A stretch of DNA of 64,000 nt from UBA4738 sp002413305 (GCA_036847185.1 DAIUAM010000015.1:4845-68844); one strand, 5' to 3'; positions 25,252-34,779 are shown, counted from the first letter of the stretch. The notes: generated from the letters alone by a model not told the origin. Numbers and translations are program-made.

Positions 25252-26531
25252 CCTGTTCCCTCCGAGGTGTCCAGAGCCCGGGCAGCGTCTTCGATGCTGC
25301 CTTCGAACTGGGCGCCGTCCGACAACCGCTTCCACGTGACCGTCGACCCGGCGGCCTCCTTTTCGCCGAGGATGACCGCGAACCTCGCCCCGCCCCGGTC
25401 GGCCGCGTGCAGCTGTGCCTTCAGAGGCCGGACCGAGAGGGGCATGTCGATGGAACGCCCGAGCGCGCGCAGGCGCGATGCCACCTCGCGCGCATAGGCC
25501 CGACCCGGGTCTCCCATGAACACGACGTACGCGTCGAGGCCGCCGGACGGGCGGATCGCCGCGCCCTCCTCGTCGAGCGCCAGCAGGACGCGTTCGATGC
25601 CCAGGCCGAAGCCGACGGCGGGGACGCGAGCACGGCTGCCGAGCACTTCGGCCAGGCCGTCGTACCGCCCCCCGGCGATGATCGACCCCTGCGACTGCGA
25701 CAGCTCCTCGCTCACGAACTCGAAGACCGTCCGTGTGTAGTAGTCGAGCCCCCGGACCAGCGTCGGGACGATGACGAACCCTGTGCCCTCGCGTTCAAGA
25801 CCGGTCCGGACCGCTTCGAAATGAGCCCGGCAGTCCTCACACAACCAGCTCCAGTCGTCGTCGCTCATCTTCGGCGCGCTGGCCGCCACCGCCCGGCAGG
25901 CCTCGTCCTTGCAGTCCAGGACCCGGAGCGGGTTGTCGCGGAACCGATCGCGGTGCTCGTCCCGGAGCCGCCCGGCGTTCTCCTCCAGGTAGTCCACGAG
26001 CGCCAGACGGTACCTCGGCCGGCACGTCTCGTCCCCGATGCTGTTCAGCTGCAGCTCGAACCGATGCACGCCGGCCTGGCGGAGGAACTCCGCCCCCACC
26101 AGGATCACCTCGACGTCGGCCTCCGGCGCCTCGGCCCCGATCACCTCGATGCCGAAGCTCCGGTATTCGCGCAGGCGCCCCTTCTGGGGCCGGCCGTACC
26201 GGAACAGCGTCTCGACGTAGTAGCCCTTGAAGGGCACGGGGAGATCGTGCTCGTTCTGCAGATAGGCACGCACGACCGGCGCGGTCCCTTCGGGGCGCAG
26301 GGTGACCGACCGGCCGCCGCGGTCGGCGAATGTGTACATCTCCTTGCTCACCACGTCGCTGGTGCCGCCGGACGACCGGGCGAACAGGGCGGTGTCTTCG
26401 AACGTCGGCGTCTCCACGTAGCGGTAGCCGAACCGGCCAGCCACCCCGTGGGCGAGGTCGTACACGGCGCGCAGGCGCTCGGATCCAGGCGGGAGCCAGT
26501 CGGCCGTACCTCGCGGTGGCGTGAAGTCCAT
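25248..26531 (-). CDS. hisS: Histidyl-tRNA synthetase
   Basis: The 427-aa class II synthetase has the family phrases MDFTPPRGTADWLPP, LRPEGTAPVVRAYLQ (motif 2), the histidine-binding loop LVRGLDYYTRTVFEF and GFGLGIERVLLAL (motif 3), followed by the C-terminal anticodon-binding domain. The start is ATG 26531, seven bases after the metallo-hydrolase gene. It forms a translation-coupled pair with aspS. Confidence 0.97.
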   Translation of the reverse strand: MDFTPPRGTADWLPPGSERLRAVYDLAHGVAGRFGYRYVETPTFEDTALFARSSGGTSDVVSKEMYTFADRGGRSVTLRPEGTAPVVRAYLQNEHDLPVPFKGYYVETLFRYGRPQKGRLREYRSFGIEVIGAEAPEADVEVILVGAEFLRQAGVHRFELQLNSIGDETCRPRYRLALVDYLEENAGRLRDEHRDRFRDNPLRVLDCKDEACRAVAASAPKMSDDDWSWLCEDCRAHFEAVRTGLEREGTGFVIVPTLVRGLDYYTRTVFEFVSEELSQSQGSIIAGGRYDGLAEVLGSRARVPAVGFGLGIERVLLALDEEGAAIRPSGGLDAYVVFMGDPGRAYAREVASRLRALGRSIDMPLSVRPLKAQLHAADRGGARFAVILGEKEAAGSTVTWKRLSDGAQFEGSIEDAARALDTSEGTG

Positions 26532-26538
26532 CGGAGCG

Positions 26539-27159
26539 TCAGGTGAGCTGCTGCAGGAAGGGGTTCGTGGCCCGCTCCAGGCCGACCGTGGTCTTCGGGC
26601 CGTGGCCGGGCCGGACGTCCAGGTCGTCGGGGAGCGTCAGGAAGTGGCGAAGGCTCGCCCACATGCTTGCCTCGGACGCGTTCGGGAAGTCGAACCGCCC
26701 GATCGAGCCGCGGAACACCAGGTCCCCGCTGAACAGCAGCCCCGGGATACGGAAGCACGAGCTGCCCGGCGTGTGGCCGGGCGTATGGAGCACTTCAAGC
26801 TGGAGACCGGCCAGATCCAGGACGTCGCCGTCGGAGAACGTCTTCACGATGCCGGGCCGGACCGCGGGCGTCTCGAACCCTGCCCCCCACGCACCCGGGT
26901 CGGTGAGAGCGAGCTCGTCCTCCTTGTGGATGTGGAACGGGATCTCGCTCCCGCAGAGGGCTTCGGCTGCGCCGATGTGGTCGAAGTGCCCGTGCGTGGC
27001 AACCACGGCCTTCGGTATCTTGCCGGCGGCGTCCAGGAGCCGAAGGACGCGGTCCGCGAGGAAGCCCGGGTCGATGACCACCGCCTCGTCGCGCCCGTCG
27101 GCAGCCAGGAGCCAGCAGTTCGTGCCGTACGGGTTGTCGGAGAACGCCTCGAGGTACAT
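26539..27159 (-). CDS. Metallo-beta-lactamase-fold hydrolase, glyoxalase II-like
   Basis: The 206-aa protein has the MBL zinc motif THGHFDHIGA, then HTPGHTPGSSCF, FSGDLVFRGSIGRFDFP and PGHGPKTTVGLE. This layout is that of hydroxyacylglutathione-hydrolase-like proteins encoded beside hisS and relA in many gram-positive bacteria. The substrate is unknown; actinobacteria often lack glutathione, so a thioester of another thiol is possible. ATG 27159 has a TACGAT hexamer 9 nt upstream. Confidence 0.85.
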   Translation of the reverse strand: MYLEAFSDNPYGTNCWLLAADGRDEAVVIDPGFLADRVLRLLDAAGKIPKAVVATHGHFDHIGAAEALCGSEIPFHIHKEDELALTDPGAWGAGFETPAVRPGIVKTFSDGDVLDLAGLQLEVLHTPGHTPGSSCFRIPGLLFSGDLVFRGSIGRFDFPNASEASMWASLRHFLTLPDDLDVRPGHGPKTTVGLERATNPFLQQLT

Positions 27160-27168
27160 CGAGGGGCC

Positions 27169-27174
27169 ATCGTA
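27169..27174 (-). promoter_or_regulatory. -10 element TACGAT of the MBL hydrolase - hisS - aspS operon (leaderless)
   Basis: TANNNT hexamer 9 nt before ATG 27159, with no Shine-Dalgarno sequence. Confidence 0.45.
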
Positions 27175-27203
27175 GCAGCGGGGTCGAACCGGCCGGCCGC
27201 CCC

Positions 27204-27629
27204 TCAAGCGGTCCCGCGGGGTCGCTCCATGATGGTCGAGGAGGCCGGGCGGAAGCCGGCCCGCTCGTAGAAGCGATGAGCGTCGCGGGTCCCCAGCAGC
27301 CAGAGCAGCTTCGCGTGCGGTCCGCGTTCGACGGCCTCCCGGACCATCTCGGTCCCCACCCCGCGCCCGCGGTAGGAGGGTAGGACGAACACGTCCGCCA
27401 GCCACGCGAAACTCACCCCATCGGTCACCACTCGGCAGAACCCGATCTGCTTCGACCCGTCGTACGCGCCGACCACGCGCTGCGCGCTCTGCACCAGACC
27501 TGCGACCAGCTCGCGCGAACGGTTCGGCGCCCAGTAGGACGCACCTGCCAGGAACCGGTAGACGGCGTCCACGTCGATGCGCCGGTGGTCATCGTCCAGC
27601 TCCAGCCCATCTGGCAGCGTGCGCTTCAC
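27204..27629 (-). CDS. GNAT-family N-acetyltransferase
   Basis: The 141-aa protein has the acetyl-CoA-binding motif A VFVLPSYRGRGVGTEMV and C-terminal GTRDAHRFYERAGF typical of small GNAT enzymes. The acceptor is unknown. GTG 27629 overlaps the dtd stop (GTGA), so it is translationally coupled to dtd. Confidence 0.85.
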   Translation of the reverse strand: MKRTLPDGLELDDDHRRIDVDAVYRFLAGASYWAPNRSRELVAGLVQSAQRVVGAYDGSKQIGFCRVVTDGVSFAWLADVFVLPSYRGRGVGTEMVREAVERGPHAKLLWLLGTRDAHRFYERAGFRPASSTIMERPRGTA

Positions 27630-28075
27630 GCCCGGCCCTCCAGGAGGATCGTGACCGGTCCGTCGTTCACCAGTTCGACCTCCATGTGCTCCTGGAAGGA
27701 CCCTCGCCGGACCGGCGCGCCCAGGGCCTCCAGCGCCCGGGCGAACGCCTCGACGCGCTCCCGGGCCACGTCCGGCGGGGCCGCATCGATCCAGGACGGC
27801 CGCCGGCCCTTCGACGCGTCGCCGTACAACGTGAACTGCGGCACGACCAGGACCTCGCCGCCGACGTCGGACAGAGCGAGGTTCATCTTCCCGCCGGCGT
27901 CCTCGAAGATCCGCAGGTGGAAGACCTTGCCCACCAGCCATTCGACCTCGTCGCCGCCCGGCGGGTCCGTCGCCCCGACTCCGACGAGGATCAGCAGACC
28001 TCGGCCGATACCGGCAACCGTCTCCCCCCGCACCTGCACGGATGCGCGCGAGACCCGCTGGACGACCAGGCGCAT
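27626..28075 (-). CDS. dtd: D-aminoacyl-tRNA deacylase
   Basis: The 149-aa enzyme has the two active-site motifs of the DTD family, VVPQFTLYGD (SQxT-type) and NDGPVTILLE (GP-type cis dipeptide). It hydrolyses D-aminoacyl-tRNAs and also glycyl-tRNA-Ala, so it is a chirality checkpoint in translation. ATG 28075 matches the family start MRLVVQRVSRASV. It lies between relA and the GNAT gene, an order conserved in many gram-positive bacteria. Confidence 0.95.
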   Translation of the reverse strand: MRLVVQRVSRASVQVRGETVAGIGRGLLILVGVGATDPPGGDEVEWLVGKVFHLRIFEDAGGKMNLALSDVGGEVLVVPQFTLYGDASKGRRPSWIDAAPPDVARERVEAFARALEALGAPVRRGSFQEHMEVELVNDGPVTILLEGRA

Positions 28076-28089
28076 AGGCCCGGACGCGG

Positions 28090-30417
28090 CTACCCGGGCA
28101 CGACCCGGAACGCGTCGAACACCCCGTCGATCCGCTTCACCGCCGACAGCACGCTCCGCAGATGTGCGATATCGGCCAGTTCGAACGTGAACCGGAGGGT
28201 GGCGATGCGGTCCTTCCCGGTGTTCGTGGAAGCGGCGATGATGTTGACGTGCTGGTCGCCCAGAGTCGTAGCGATGTCCTGCAGCAACTTCCGCCGGTCG
28301 AGCGCTTCGACCTGGATCGAGACGGCGAACGACGTCGGCTTGCCGGCGCTCCAGTCCACCTCGATCAGGCGGTCCGGCTCCTTGGACAACTCGCCCACGT
28401 TCGGGCAGTCGGTCCGGTGAACGGAGACGCCCTGGCCGCGGGTGACGAAGCCCATGATCTTGTCCCCGGGGACCGGCGTGCAGCACCTGGCGAGCTTGAC
28501 CCACACGTCGCTCCGGCCCTGCACGACGATCGCCTGGGTCGGCCCGGGTGACAGCCGGACCGGCCGGGCGGCGGGGATCGCTTCGGCCTCCTCCACCTCG
28601 TCCTCGGAGACCAGGCGCGACAGCCTGGAGACGATCGATTGCGGTGAGACCTGCCCCTCTCCGATGGCCACGTACAGGGACTCCATGGTGGGGTACTTCA
28701 GGTCGGCGGCAACCTGCGACATCAACGCATCCGAGGTCAGCCGCACGATGGGCAGCGAGTGGCGGCGGAGCTCGCGTTGCAGTTGGTCGCGACCCTGCTC
28801 CAGGGCGTCCTCGCGGCGCTCCCGGCTGAACCACTGCCGGACCTTGTTGCGGGCGCGGGGCGATTTCACGATGCCCAGCCAGTCGCGCTTCGGGGCAGCG
28901 TCCTGCGCCTTGGAGGTCAGGATCTCGACCGTCTCACCGGTCTGCAACTCATAGTCAAGGGGCACCAACCGGCCGTTGACCCTGGCGCCCATCGTCCGGT
29001 GCCCGACGTCCGTGTGGACCCCATACGCGAAGTCGATGGGGGTCGAACCCGCCGGCAGGTCCATCACGTCACCCTTCGGCGTGAAGACGAACACCCGCCC
29101 GGCGTACAGGTCGACCTTCACGCCCTCCAAGAACTCCTTCGGATCGGCGAGCTCCTGCTGCCATTCGAGCATCCGGGCCAGCCAGGCGAGCTCAGCCTGC
29201 TCCTCGGCTGCGCGCTTGGAGGTGCTCCCCCGGTCCTTGTACCGCCAGTGCGCGGCAATGCCGTACTCGGCCGTGCGGTGCATCTGGTGGGTGCGGATCT
29301 GCACTTCGAGGGGGCGGCCCTCCGGCCCGATCACGGTGGTGTGCAGCGACTGGTACATGTTGAACTTGGGCATCGCGATGTAGTCCTTGAACCGGCCGGG
29401 GACCGGCTTCCACAGCGCGTGGAGTGCGCCGAGCGCCGCGTAGCAGTCGCGGACCGAATCCACCAGGACCCGGATGCCCACCAGGTCGTAGATCTCGTTG
29501 AACTCCTTGCCGCGCAGCACCATCTTCTCGTAGACGCTGTAGAGGTGCTTCGGCCGGCCCTGGACGTCGGCCTTGACCTTCATCTCCCGGAGCTTGGCCG
29601 CGATCTGGTCGCGGACGACGTCCACCCATTGCTGGCGTTCGTCGTCCCGCTTCTCGACCAGGTGGCGGATCTCGTCGAACCGGCGCGGATGGAGCGCGCG
29701 GAACGAAAGATCCTCCAGCTCCCACTTGATGCGGTGGACTCCCAGACGGTGCGCGAGCGGCGAGTAGATCTCGAGGGTCTCGGTGGCCTTCTCCCGCTGC
29801 TTCGACGGCGGGAACACGTCCAGGGTTCGCATGTTGTGGAGCCGATCGGCCAGCTTGATGACCAGGACGCGGATGTCCTTCGACATCGCCAGCATCATCT
29901 TGCGCACGTTCTCGGCCTGCTCCTGCTCGCGGGACCGGAACTTGATCTTGTCCAGCTTGGTGAGACCGTCGACGAGGGCGGTGACCTCGTCCCCGAACTG
30001 TGTGCGGATGTCCTCCAGGGTGACCTCGGTGTCCTCCACCGTGTCGTGCAGGAGGGCAGCCTCGATGGTGGTGAGGTCCATGCCCAGGTCGGCGAGGATG
30101 GTGGCCACGGCGACCGGGTGCTCGATGAAGTCCTCGCCGGTGAGGCGCTGCTGCCCGCGGTGGGCTTCCTCGGAGAAGGCGTAGGCGCGCTGGACCTGCC
30201 GGGTGTCGGCCTTGGAGTTGCGGTTCTTGATGACCTTCAACAGGGCGTTGAACGAACCGGGGTCGGAGGGTTCGGACGGCCGGAACGGGAGCCGGGACAA
30301 GATCCTTCCGCCCCGGCGCTCAGGCTTGGCCTCAGGCCTGGCATCGGCGGGCTTCAGCGCTTCCCGCTGAACCGCCTCCTGCTGCTCCAATCTGCACCTT
30401 TCCTCGCGATGAATCAT
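28090..30417 (-). CDS. relA: Bifunctional (p)ppGpp synthetase/hydrolase RelA/SpoT
   Basis: The 775-aa Rel protein has an HD hydrolase domain with intact LLHDTVEDT, the synthetase domain (GRPKHLYSVYEKM, then RVLVDSVRDCYAALG), a TGS domain (RVFVFTPKGDVMDLPAGSTPIDFAY), the conserved cysteine domain (LARCCTPVPGDKIMGFVTRGQGVSVH) and a C-terminal ACT domain. Both activities look intact, as expected for a single-Rel actinobacterium. It senses starved ribosomes. The N-terminal 55 residues are variable and charged. Confidence 0.96.
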   Translation of the reverse strand: MIHREERCRLEQQEAVQREALKPADARPEAKPERRGGRILSRLPFRPSEPSDPGSFNALLKVIKNRNSKADTRQVQRAYAFSEEAHRGQQRLTGEDFIEHPVAVATILADLGMDLTTIEAALLHDTVEDTEVTLEDIRTQFGDEVTALVDGLTKLDKIKFRSREQEQAENVRKMMLAMSKDIRVLVIKLADRLHNMRTLDVFPPSKQREKATETLEIYSPLAHRLGVHRIKWELEDLSFRALHPRRFDEIRHLVEKRDDERQQWVDVVRDQIAAKLREMKVKADVQGRPKHLYSVYEKMVLRGKEFNEIYDLVGIRVLVDSVRDCYAALGALHALWKPVPGRFKDYIAMPKFNMYQSLHTTVIGPEGRPLEVQIRTHQMHRTAEYGIAAHWRYKDRGSTSKRAAEEQAELAWLARMLEWQQELADPKEFLEGVKVDLYAGRVFVFTPKGDVMDLPAGSTPIDFAYGVHTDVGHRTMGARVNGRLVPLDYELQTGETVEILTSKAQDAAPKRDWLGIVKSPRARNKVRQWFSRERREDALEQGRDQLQRELRRHSLPIVRLTSDALMSQVAADLKYPTMESLYVAIGEGQVSPQSIVSRLSRLVSEDEVEEAEAIPAARPVRLSPGPTQAIVVQGRSDVWVKLARCCTPVPGDKIMGFVTRGQGVSVHRTDCPNVGELSKEPDRLIEVDWSAGKPTSFAVSIQVEALDRRKLLQDIATTLGDQHVNIIAASTNTGKDRIATLRFTFELADIAHLRSVLSAVKRIDGVFDAFRVVPG

Positions 30418-30459
30418 TTAACCACGCGAGGAGGTCGGCCCCTCCGGGCGGCGGCAGGC

Positions 30460-30990
30460 TCAGTAGGCGATCAGGCTGTAGAAATCGTAGCCGGCGAGCG
30501 CTTCGCGCCCGTGCAGGAACTCCAGCTCGATGAGGGTGGCGATGCCGATGACCTTGCCGCCGAGCTTCTCGACCAGCTTCGCCGTGGCCTTCGCGGTCCC
30601 ACCCGTGGCCAACACGTCGTCCACGATCAGGACGCGCTCTCCCTGCTGGATCGAATCCTTGTGGATCTCCAGGACCGCGGTCCCGTACTCGAGCGCGTAC
30701 TCCTCGCGTTCGGCATCCCACGGCAGCTTGCCGGCCTTGCGGACCGGAACGAATCCCGCGCTGAAGTGGTAGGCGATCGGGGACGCCAGGATGAACCCCC
30801 GGGCTTCGATCCCCACCACCTTGTCGACGTTCCCCCGCCCGTAATGCACCACGATGAGGTCGATGCAGGACGAGAAGGCGTCGGGGTCGGCGAGCAGCGG
30901 GGTGATGTCCTTGAACAGGATGCCGGGCTGCGGGAAGTCCGGGACGTCCCTGATCAGCGCCTTGACACGCTCGATTGTGTGGTTGTTCAC
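30460..30990 (-). CDS. apt: Adenine phosphoribosyltransferase
   Basis: The 176-aa enzyme has PDFPQPGILFKDITPLL, GIEARGFILASPIA and the PRPP-binding motif VLIVDDVLATGGTAKA. It salvages adenine to AMP. It starts with GTG 30990. The secDF - apt - relA order is conserved in actinobacteria. Confidence 0.95.
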   Translation of the reverse strand: MNNHTIERVKALIRDVPDFPQPGILFKDITPLLADPDAFSSCIDLIVVHYGRGNVDKVVGIEARGFILASPIAYHFSAGFVPVRKAGKLPWDAEREEYALEYGTAVLEIHKDSIQQGERVLIVDDVLATGGTAKATAKLVEKLGGKVIGIATLIELEFLHGREALAGYDFYSLIAY

Positions 30991-31029
30991 GTCAGACCTC
31001 CCGCGCCGGGGACCCGGCGGGGCCGGGCC

Positions 31030-32469
31030 TCAGCGCCGCCTCGGTTTCGCTTTGCCCTGCGGCTTCTTCTTCTTCTTCGCACCGCCGGATCCCGAACCCG
31101 AGCGGGGCCTCGAACCCGCCCCCGTGGCTGTTCGGGCGGCGGGCGTGGCCAGGGTGGACGGCTCGGAGGCCACCGATGCGGGCTCCAGCTCGCGCGCAGT
31201 CTTCGACGAGGGCACCACGCGAAGGCCCGGCCGCGCGCCGGTTGGGCGGGCCGCGGCCCGCGCCCGGATCTGCTGGAACCGCGGCTCCCGCTCCTTGAGG
31301 ATCGCCAGGATCGGCGCGGCGATGAAGATCGACGAGTACGTTCCCGACGCGACCCCGATGAACAGCGCGAACGCGAAGTCCTTCAGCGTTTGCCCGCCGA
31401 ACAGCAGCAGCGAGCCGATCGGGAGCAGCACCACCAACGAGGTGTTCACCGACCGCATGAAGGTCTGGTTCAGCGAGGTGTTCACCACGCCCGAGTAGGT
31501 GTCGCGGGCCACCATCGCCGCCGACTCGGTGTTCTCCTTCACCTTGTCGAAGATGACGACCGTGTCATACAGCGAATACCCCAGGATGGTCAGGATGGCG
31601 ATCACGGTGTCCGGGGTCACCTGCCTGCCGACCAACGCGTAGATCCCGGCGGTGATGATCAGGTCGTGAGCGAGCGCGGCGAGCGCGGCGGCGGCCATCT
31701 TGAGTTCGAACCGGAACGTCACGTACAGCGAGACGAGGACCAGGAACACGATCAGCCCGAAGATGGCCTTGCGGCTGATCGTGCTGCCCCAGGTCGGCCC
31801 CACGTCCGACTCGCTGATCTGGTTCACGGAGATGCCGGCCTCCCGGGCAAGTGCCGCTCGCAGCTGGTCGCCTTTGAGCACCGGAAGCTGGATCGGGCCC
31901 GGCGAGGTTGCCGGTGAGGGCGTCGCGCTCGGGGTGGCGGTGGCGCTCGGCGAAGCGGACGGAGATGCAGACGCACTTGGCGAAGCGCTTGGGGACGCCG
32001 ACGCACTTGGCGAAGCGCTCGGGGACGCCGACGCGCTGGGCGAGGCAGAGGCGGACGCCGAGGGAGACACGGACGGCGATGCACTCGGGCTGACGGTCGC
32101 GCTCGGAGAGGGCGTCGGCGTCGAAGTCGGCGACAGTCCGAGTTCGGTCAAGCTGGTCTTCGTCTTGATGTCGACGCAGCCCGAAGGGCAGTCGCTCCCC
32201 CCCACGATCTCGACCTGCGACTCGCCCTTCACGTACCGGCTCATGACCGATTGGTAGGCGCCCACGGACGCGCCGCTCTTGTTCGGGAAATGCAGGAGCG
32301 ACCCGCCGGTGAAGTCGATCGAGAAGTTCAACCCGCGGACGGCCAGCCCGACGATCGACAGCACGATGAAGAAGCCGGAGAGGATGAACCAGATGTTCTT
32401 CCGGCCGATGAAGTCGACGTTCGGGACGTGGTGGCCCCGGAAGGTGGAGACGGCCCGGCGGACGTTCAC
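31030..32469 (-). CDS. secF: Protein translocase subunit SecF with a Ser/Pro/Ala repeat insert
   Basis: The 479-aa protein has the SecF core: TM1 (about 25-43), the NFSIDFTGGSLLHF motif, and TMs 2-6 from about residue 235 with GYSLYDTVVIFDKVKENT. With SecD it uses the proton gradient to complete export of proteins crossing SecYEG. The unusual part is residues about 113-191, a low-complexity SPSAS/SPTP tract inside the first extracytoplasmic domain. It includes three perfect 10-residue repeats and makes the protein longer than ordinary SecF. The tail is Lys/Arg-rich (KKKKKPQGKAKPRRR). The ATG at 32469 overlaps the secD stop. Confidence 0.95.
   Translation of the reverse strand: MNVRRAVSTFRGHHVPNVDFIGRKNIWFILSGFFIVLSIVGLAVRGLNFSIDFTGGSLLHFPNKSGASVGAYQSVMSRYVKGESQVEIVGGSDCPSGCVDIKTKTSLTELGLSPTSTPTPSPSATVSPSASPSVSPSASASASPSASASPSASPSASASPSASPSASASPSASPSATATPSATPSPATSPGPIQLPVLKGDQLRAALAREAGISVNQISESDVGPTWGSTISRKAIFGLIVFLVLVSLYVTFRFELKMAAAALAALAHDLIITAGIYALVGRQVTPDTVIAILTILGYSLYDTVVIFDKVKENTESAAMVARDTYSGVVNTSLNQTFMRSVNTSLVVLLPIGSLLLFGGQTLKDFAFALFIGVASGTYSSIFIAAPILAILKEREPRFQQIRARAAARPTGARPGLRVVPSSKTARELEPASVASEPSTLATPAARTATGAGSRPRSGSGSGGAKKKKKPQGKAKPRRR
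31960..32049 (-). repeat. Three tandem ~30-bp repeats inside secF
   Basis: These encode SASPSASASP three times in a row (residues 141-170) within a longer degenerate SPSA tract (about 31897-32133). Units differ by single silent bases. Such tracts expand and contract by slippage. Confidence 0.85.
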
Positions 32470-34046
32470 TCCGCACCCCCAGCGACGGGAATGGGATCGG
32501 CGGCCACGCCGCTCCGAAGGCCGATCCCTCGGATCTCGGACAGGACCGGGTTGCGGGAGATCAGGAACACCACGGGGCGCTTGAAGAAGTACACGACGAA
32601 TAGGTCGAGGGCGGTCGAGAGCCCGAGCGTGAGCGCGAACCCGCGCACCGAGCCGATGGCCAGCATGTAGAGGACCAGTGCGGCGATCATCGTGACGATG
32701 TCGGCGGCCACGATCGTCTTGTACGCGCGCTTGAACGCCGGCTGCACGGCCGCGCGCAGGCTCTTCCCGTGCCGGACCTCGTCCTTCAGGCGTTCGTAGA
32801 ACACGATGTAGGAGTCGGCCGTGATCCCGAGCGACACGATGATGCCCGCCACGCCGGCCAGGGTGAGCGCGTACCCCACCGTGTGGCCAAGCAGCGAGAC
32901 CAACCCCAGGGCGAACGTCCCCCAGATCGCCATGCCGAACCAGGTCACGATACCCAGCAGGCGGTAGTAGAACGCCAGGTAGAGCATCAGCAGCGCCAGG
33001 CCGACCAGTCCGGCGATGACCCCCTGGCGAAGCGACTGCTTGCCGAGCAGCGGGCTGACGGTCTCCACCGTGAGGCGCTTCAATTCGACCGGCAGGGCGC
33101 CCGACTGCAGCACCAGGGCCAGGTTCTTCGCCTGCGGGGCGGTGAACTGTCCGGTGATCACGCCGCTCCCGCCGGTGATGGCTCCCTGGACCACCGGGGA
33201 AGAGACGACCACGCCGTCCAGGACGATGGCCAGCTCGTTGGTGGGCGCTGGGGCAGAGACGAGCTTGGTTGTCTCGTCCGCGAAGGCCTTCGTGCCCGTC
33301 TTGTCGAGGGTGAAGGCGACCTGCCAGCCCGTGTTACCGGAGTTCGTGTTGCTGGCGGACAGGAACTGCGCCTGGGCCTTGGTCAGGTCCGCACCGGTGA
33401 TGACGATCGGCCCGAGCTGGTAGATGGGGTCGGTGCCGCGGCGGAACTTCACCGAGCTGCTGGAGGCCAAGTATGTGAACACGGGCCCCGTGGCGAGGAA
33501 CTTGCCGGTGTCGGGGTCGCGTGCCGTGAGCTGCGTGGTCTTGTAGGTGGGGTCGGTCGGGGAGATGATCCTCAGCACCTGGCGCTCTTCGAGCTGCGCG
33601 GTGGTCCCGATGATCTGCAACACGCGCTGCACGCTCTGCGCCTTCGCCTTCGCCTGTGCCTGTGCCTGGTTCGTCGTGCACCGGTGCGTGGCGTCGATCG
33701 GGATCACCTTGCCCGTGTCCGAATACGCGCAGTACTGGTTGCCCTGCTTCACCACGTGACCCTGGCCGCCGAGGCCCGGCAGCTGGACCTGGATCAGGTT
33801 GCCGGACAGGAGCGAGATGTCCGGTTCGGCCACGCCGAGTGCGTCCACGCGGGTCCGGATCCGCTCCAGCGCCTTCTGCATGACGTCCTTCGTCGCGGAG
33901 CTCGGACCTTGCAACACCACCTGCACGCCCCCGGACAGGTCCAGGCCGAGCAGCGGCCGGATCCCGCCGATGAACCCCGCGACCGCCAGCGCCACGAGCA
34001 CCGCGACGACCGTGATCGAGACCCAGAGCCTTCCCGTTCCCTTCAT
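32466..34046 (-). CDS. secD: Protein translocase subunit SecD
   Basis: The 526-aa protein has TM1, then the signature GLDLSGGVQVVL, a large extracytoplasmic P1 domain (about 45-330) and TMs 2-6 with LAGVAGIIVSLGITADSYIVFYERLKDE. It is the partner of SecF. ATG 34046 is preceded by GAGGGG. It is coupled to secF by overlap. Confidence 0.96.
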   Translation of the reverse strand: MKGTGRLWVSITVVAVLVALAVAGFIGGIRPLLGLDLSGGVQVVLQGPSSATKDVMQKALERIRTRVDALGVAEPDISLLSGNLIQVQLPGLGGQGHVVKQGNQYCAYSDTGKVIPIDATHRCTTNQAQAQAKAKAQSVQRVLQIIGTTAQLEERQVLRIISPTDPTYKTTQLTARDPDTGKFLATGPVFTYLASSSSVKFRRGTDPIYQLGPIVITGADLTKAQAQFLSASNTNSGNTGWQVAFTLDKTGTKAFADETTKLVSAPAPTNELAIVLDGVVVSSPVVQGAITGGSGVITGQFTAPQAKNLALVLQSGALPVELKRLTVETVSPLLGKQSLRQGVIAGLVGLALLMLYLAFYYRLLGIVTWFGMAIWGTFALGLVSLLGHTVGYALTLAGVAGIIVSLGITADSYIVFYERLKDEVRHGKSLRAAVQPAFKRAYKTIVAADIVTMIAALVLYMLAIGSVRGFALTLGLSTALDLFVVYFFKRPVVFLISRNPVLSEIRGIGLRSGVAADPIPVAGGAE

Positions 34047-34059
34047 CGCATCCCCTCGC

Positions 34060-34779
34060 CTACAGCAGGGTCGCCCCGTTGATCGTCAGCTTGAACTGGC
34101 AGTCGAGCCGATCGGCAGCCCGCCGGCACATCACCATCCGCCCGAGGAAGATCTCGAAGTACTCCATCACCTGGCTGATCTCGGTGTCGATGGTCAGCTC
34201 CAGCGTGATGGTTCGGGCACCTGAGTCTACCCGGAGGAAGGACTGTTCTGCGGCGTAGTTCACTCGATCGTGGATGTCGAATTCGACCTTCGCGGTCTTG
34301 CGCACACGGCTTCGGTGGACGTCAGCCTTGTCGGCAAGGATCACCGCGGCCGCCACCGGGCTGGCGCCCTCGCCGCCCTCCTCCTCGTGGTTGCCGACCG
34401 CGCCCATGACCAGCGCCAGGTCGGCGGTCCGCATCCGGTCCTTCAGGACGTCGTACACGAGTATGGCCCCGATCTGGCCGTGCGCCTCGCGGGCCACCAT
34501 GTTGCCGATGTCGTGGAGGTACCCGGCGATACAGGCCAGCTCCGCCATCCGGCCCTCCTTGCCGGTCCGGGCCATCACGTTGAACGCGATCCGCCCGGAG
34601 AGGTTTGCGTGGCGGAAGCCGTGCTCCGTGTACCCCAGACCCTCCATCACCCGGTCGGCGCTGGCGATGAACGTCGAAAGGAGCGGCTCCTGCTGGATCT
34701 CCTCGAGGGTGATGAGGTCGGTCTGTTCGGGCCGGGGCGGCTCGGGCACCGGGTCCGGTTGTTGCGCTGCCTGGCTCAC
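34060..34779 (-). CDS. HD-domain phosphohydrolase
   Basis: The 239-aa protein has an HD domain: GYTEHGFRHANLSGRIA, then CIAGYLHDIGNMVAREAHG and AVGNHEEEGGEG, and ILADKADVHRSRVRK. A C-terminal domain of about 70 residues follows. HD proteins are metal-dependent phosphohydrolases, sometimes acting on nucleotides or cyclic dinucleotides; the substrate is unknown. GTG 34779 overlaps the yajC stop. It lies between yajC and secD, so it is probably co-transcribed with the translocase genes. Confidence 0.85.
   Translation of the reverse strand: MSQAAQQPDPVPEPPRPEQTDLITLEEIQQEPLLSTFIASADRVMEGLGYTEHGFRHANLSGRIAFNVMARTGKEGRMAELACIAGYLHDIGNMVAREAHGQIGAILVYDVLKDRMRTADLALVMGAVGNHEEEGGEGASPVAAAVILADKADVHRSRVRKTAKVEFDIHDRVNYAAEQSFLRVDSGARTITLELTIDTEISQVMEYFEIFLGRMVMCRRAADRLDCQFKLTINGATLL

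Noticed and set aside
28759..31917. 1052-codon open frame on the plus strand
   Set aside because: It is antisense to relA, apt and secF, which have clear family motifs; long antisense frames are expected at this GC content.
31897..32133. CRISPR-like or satellite array
   Set aside because: The repeats are contiguous, without spacers, and in frame within secF.
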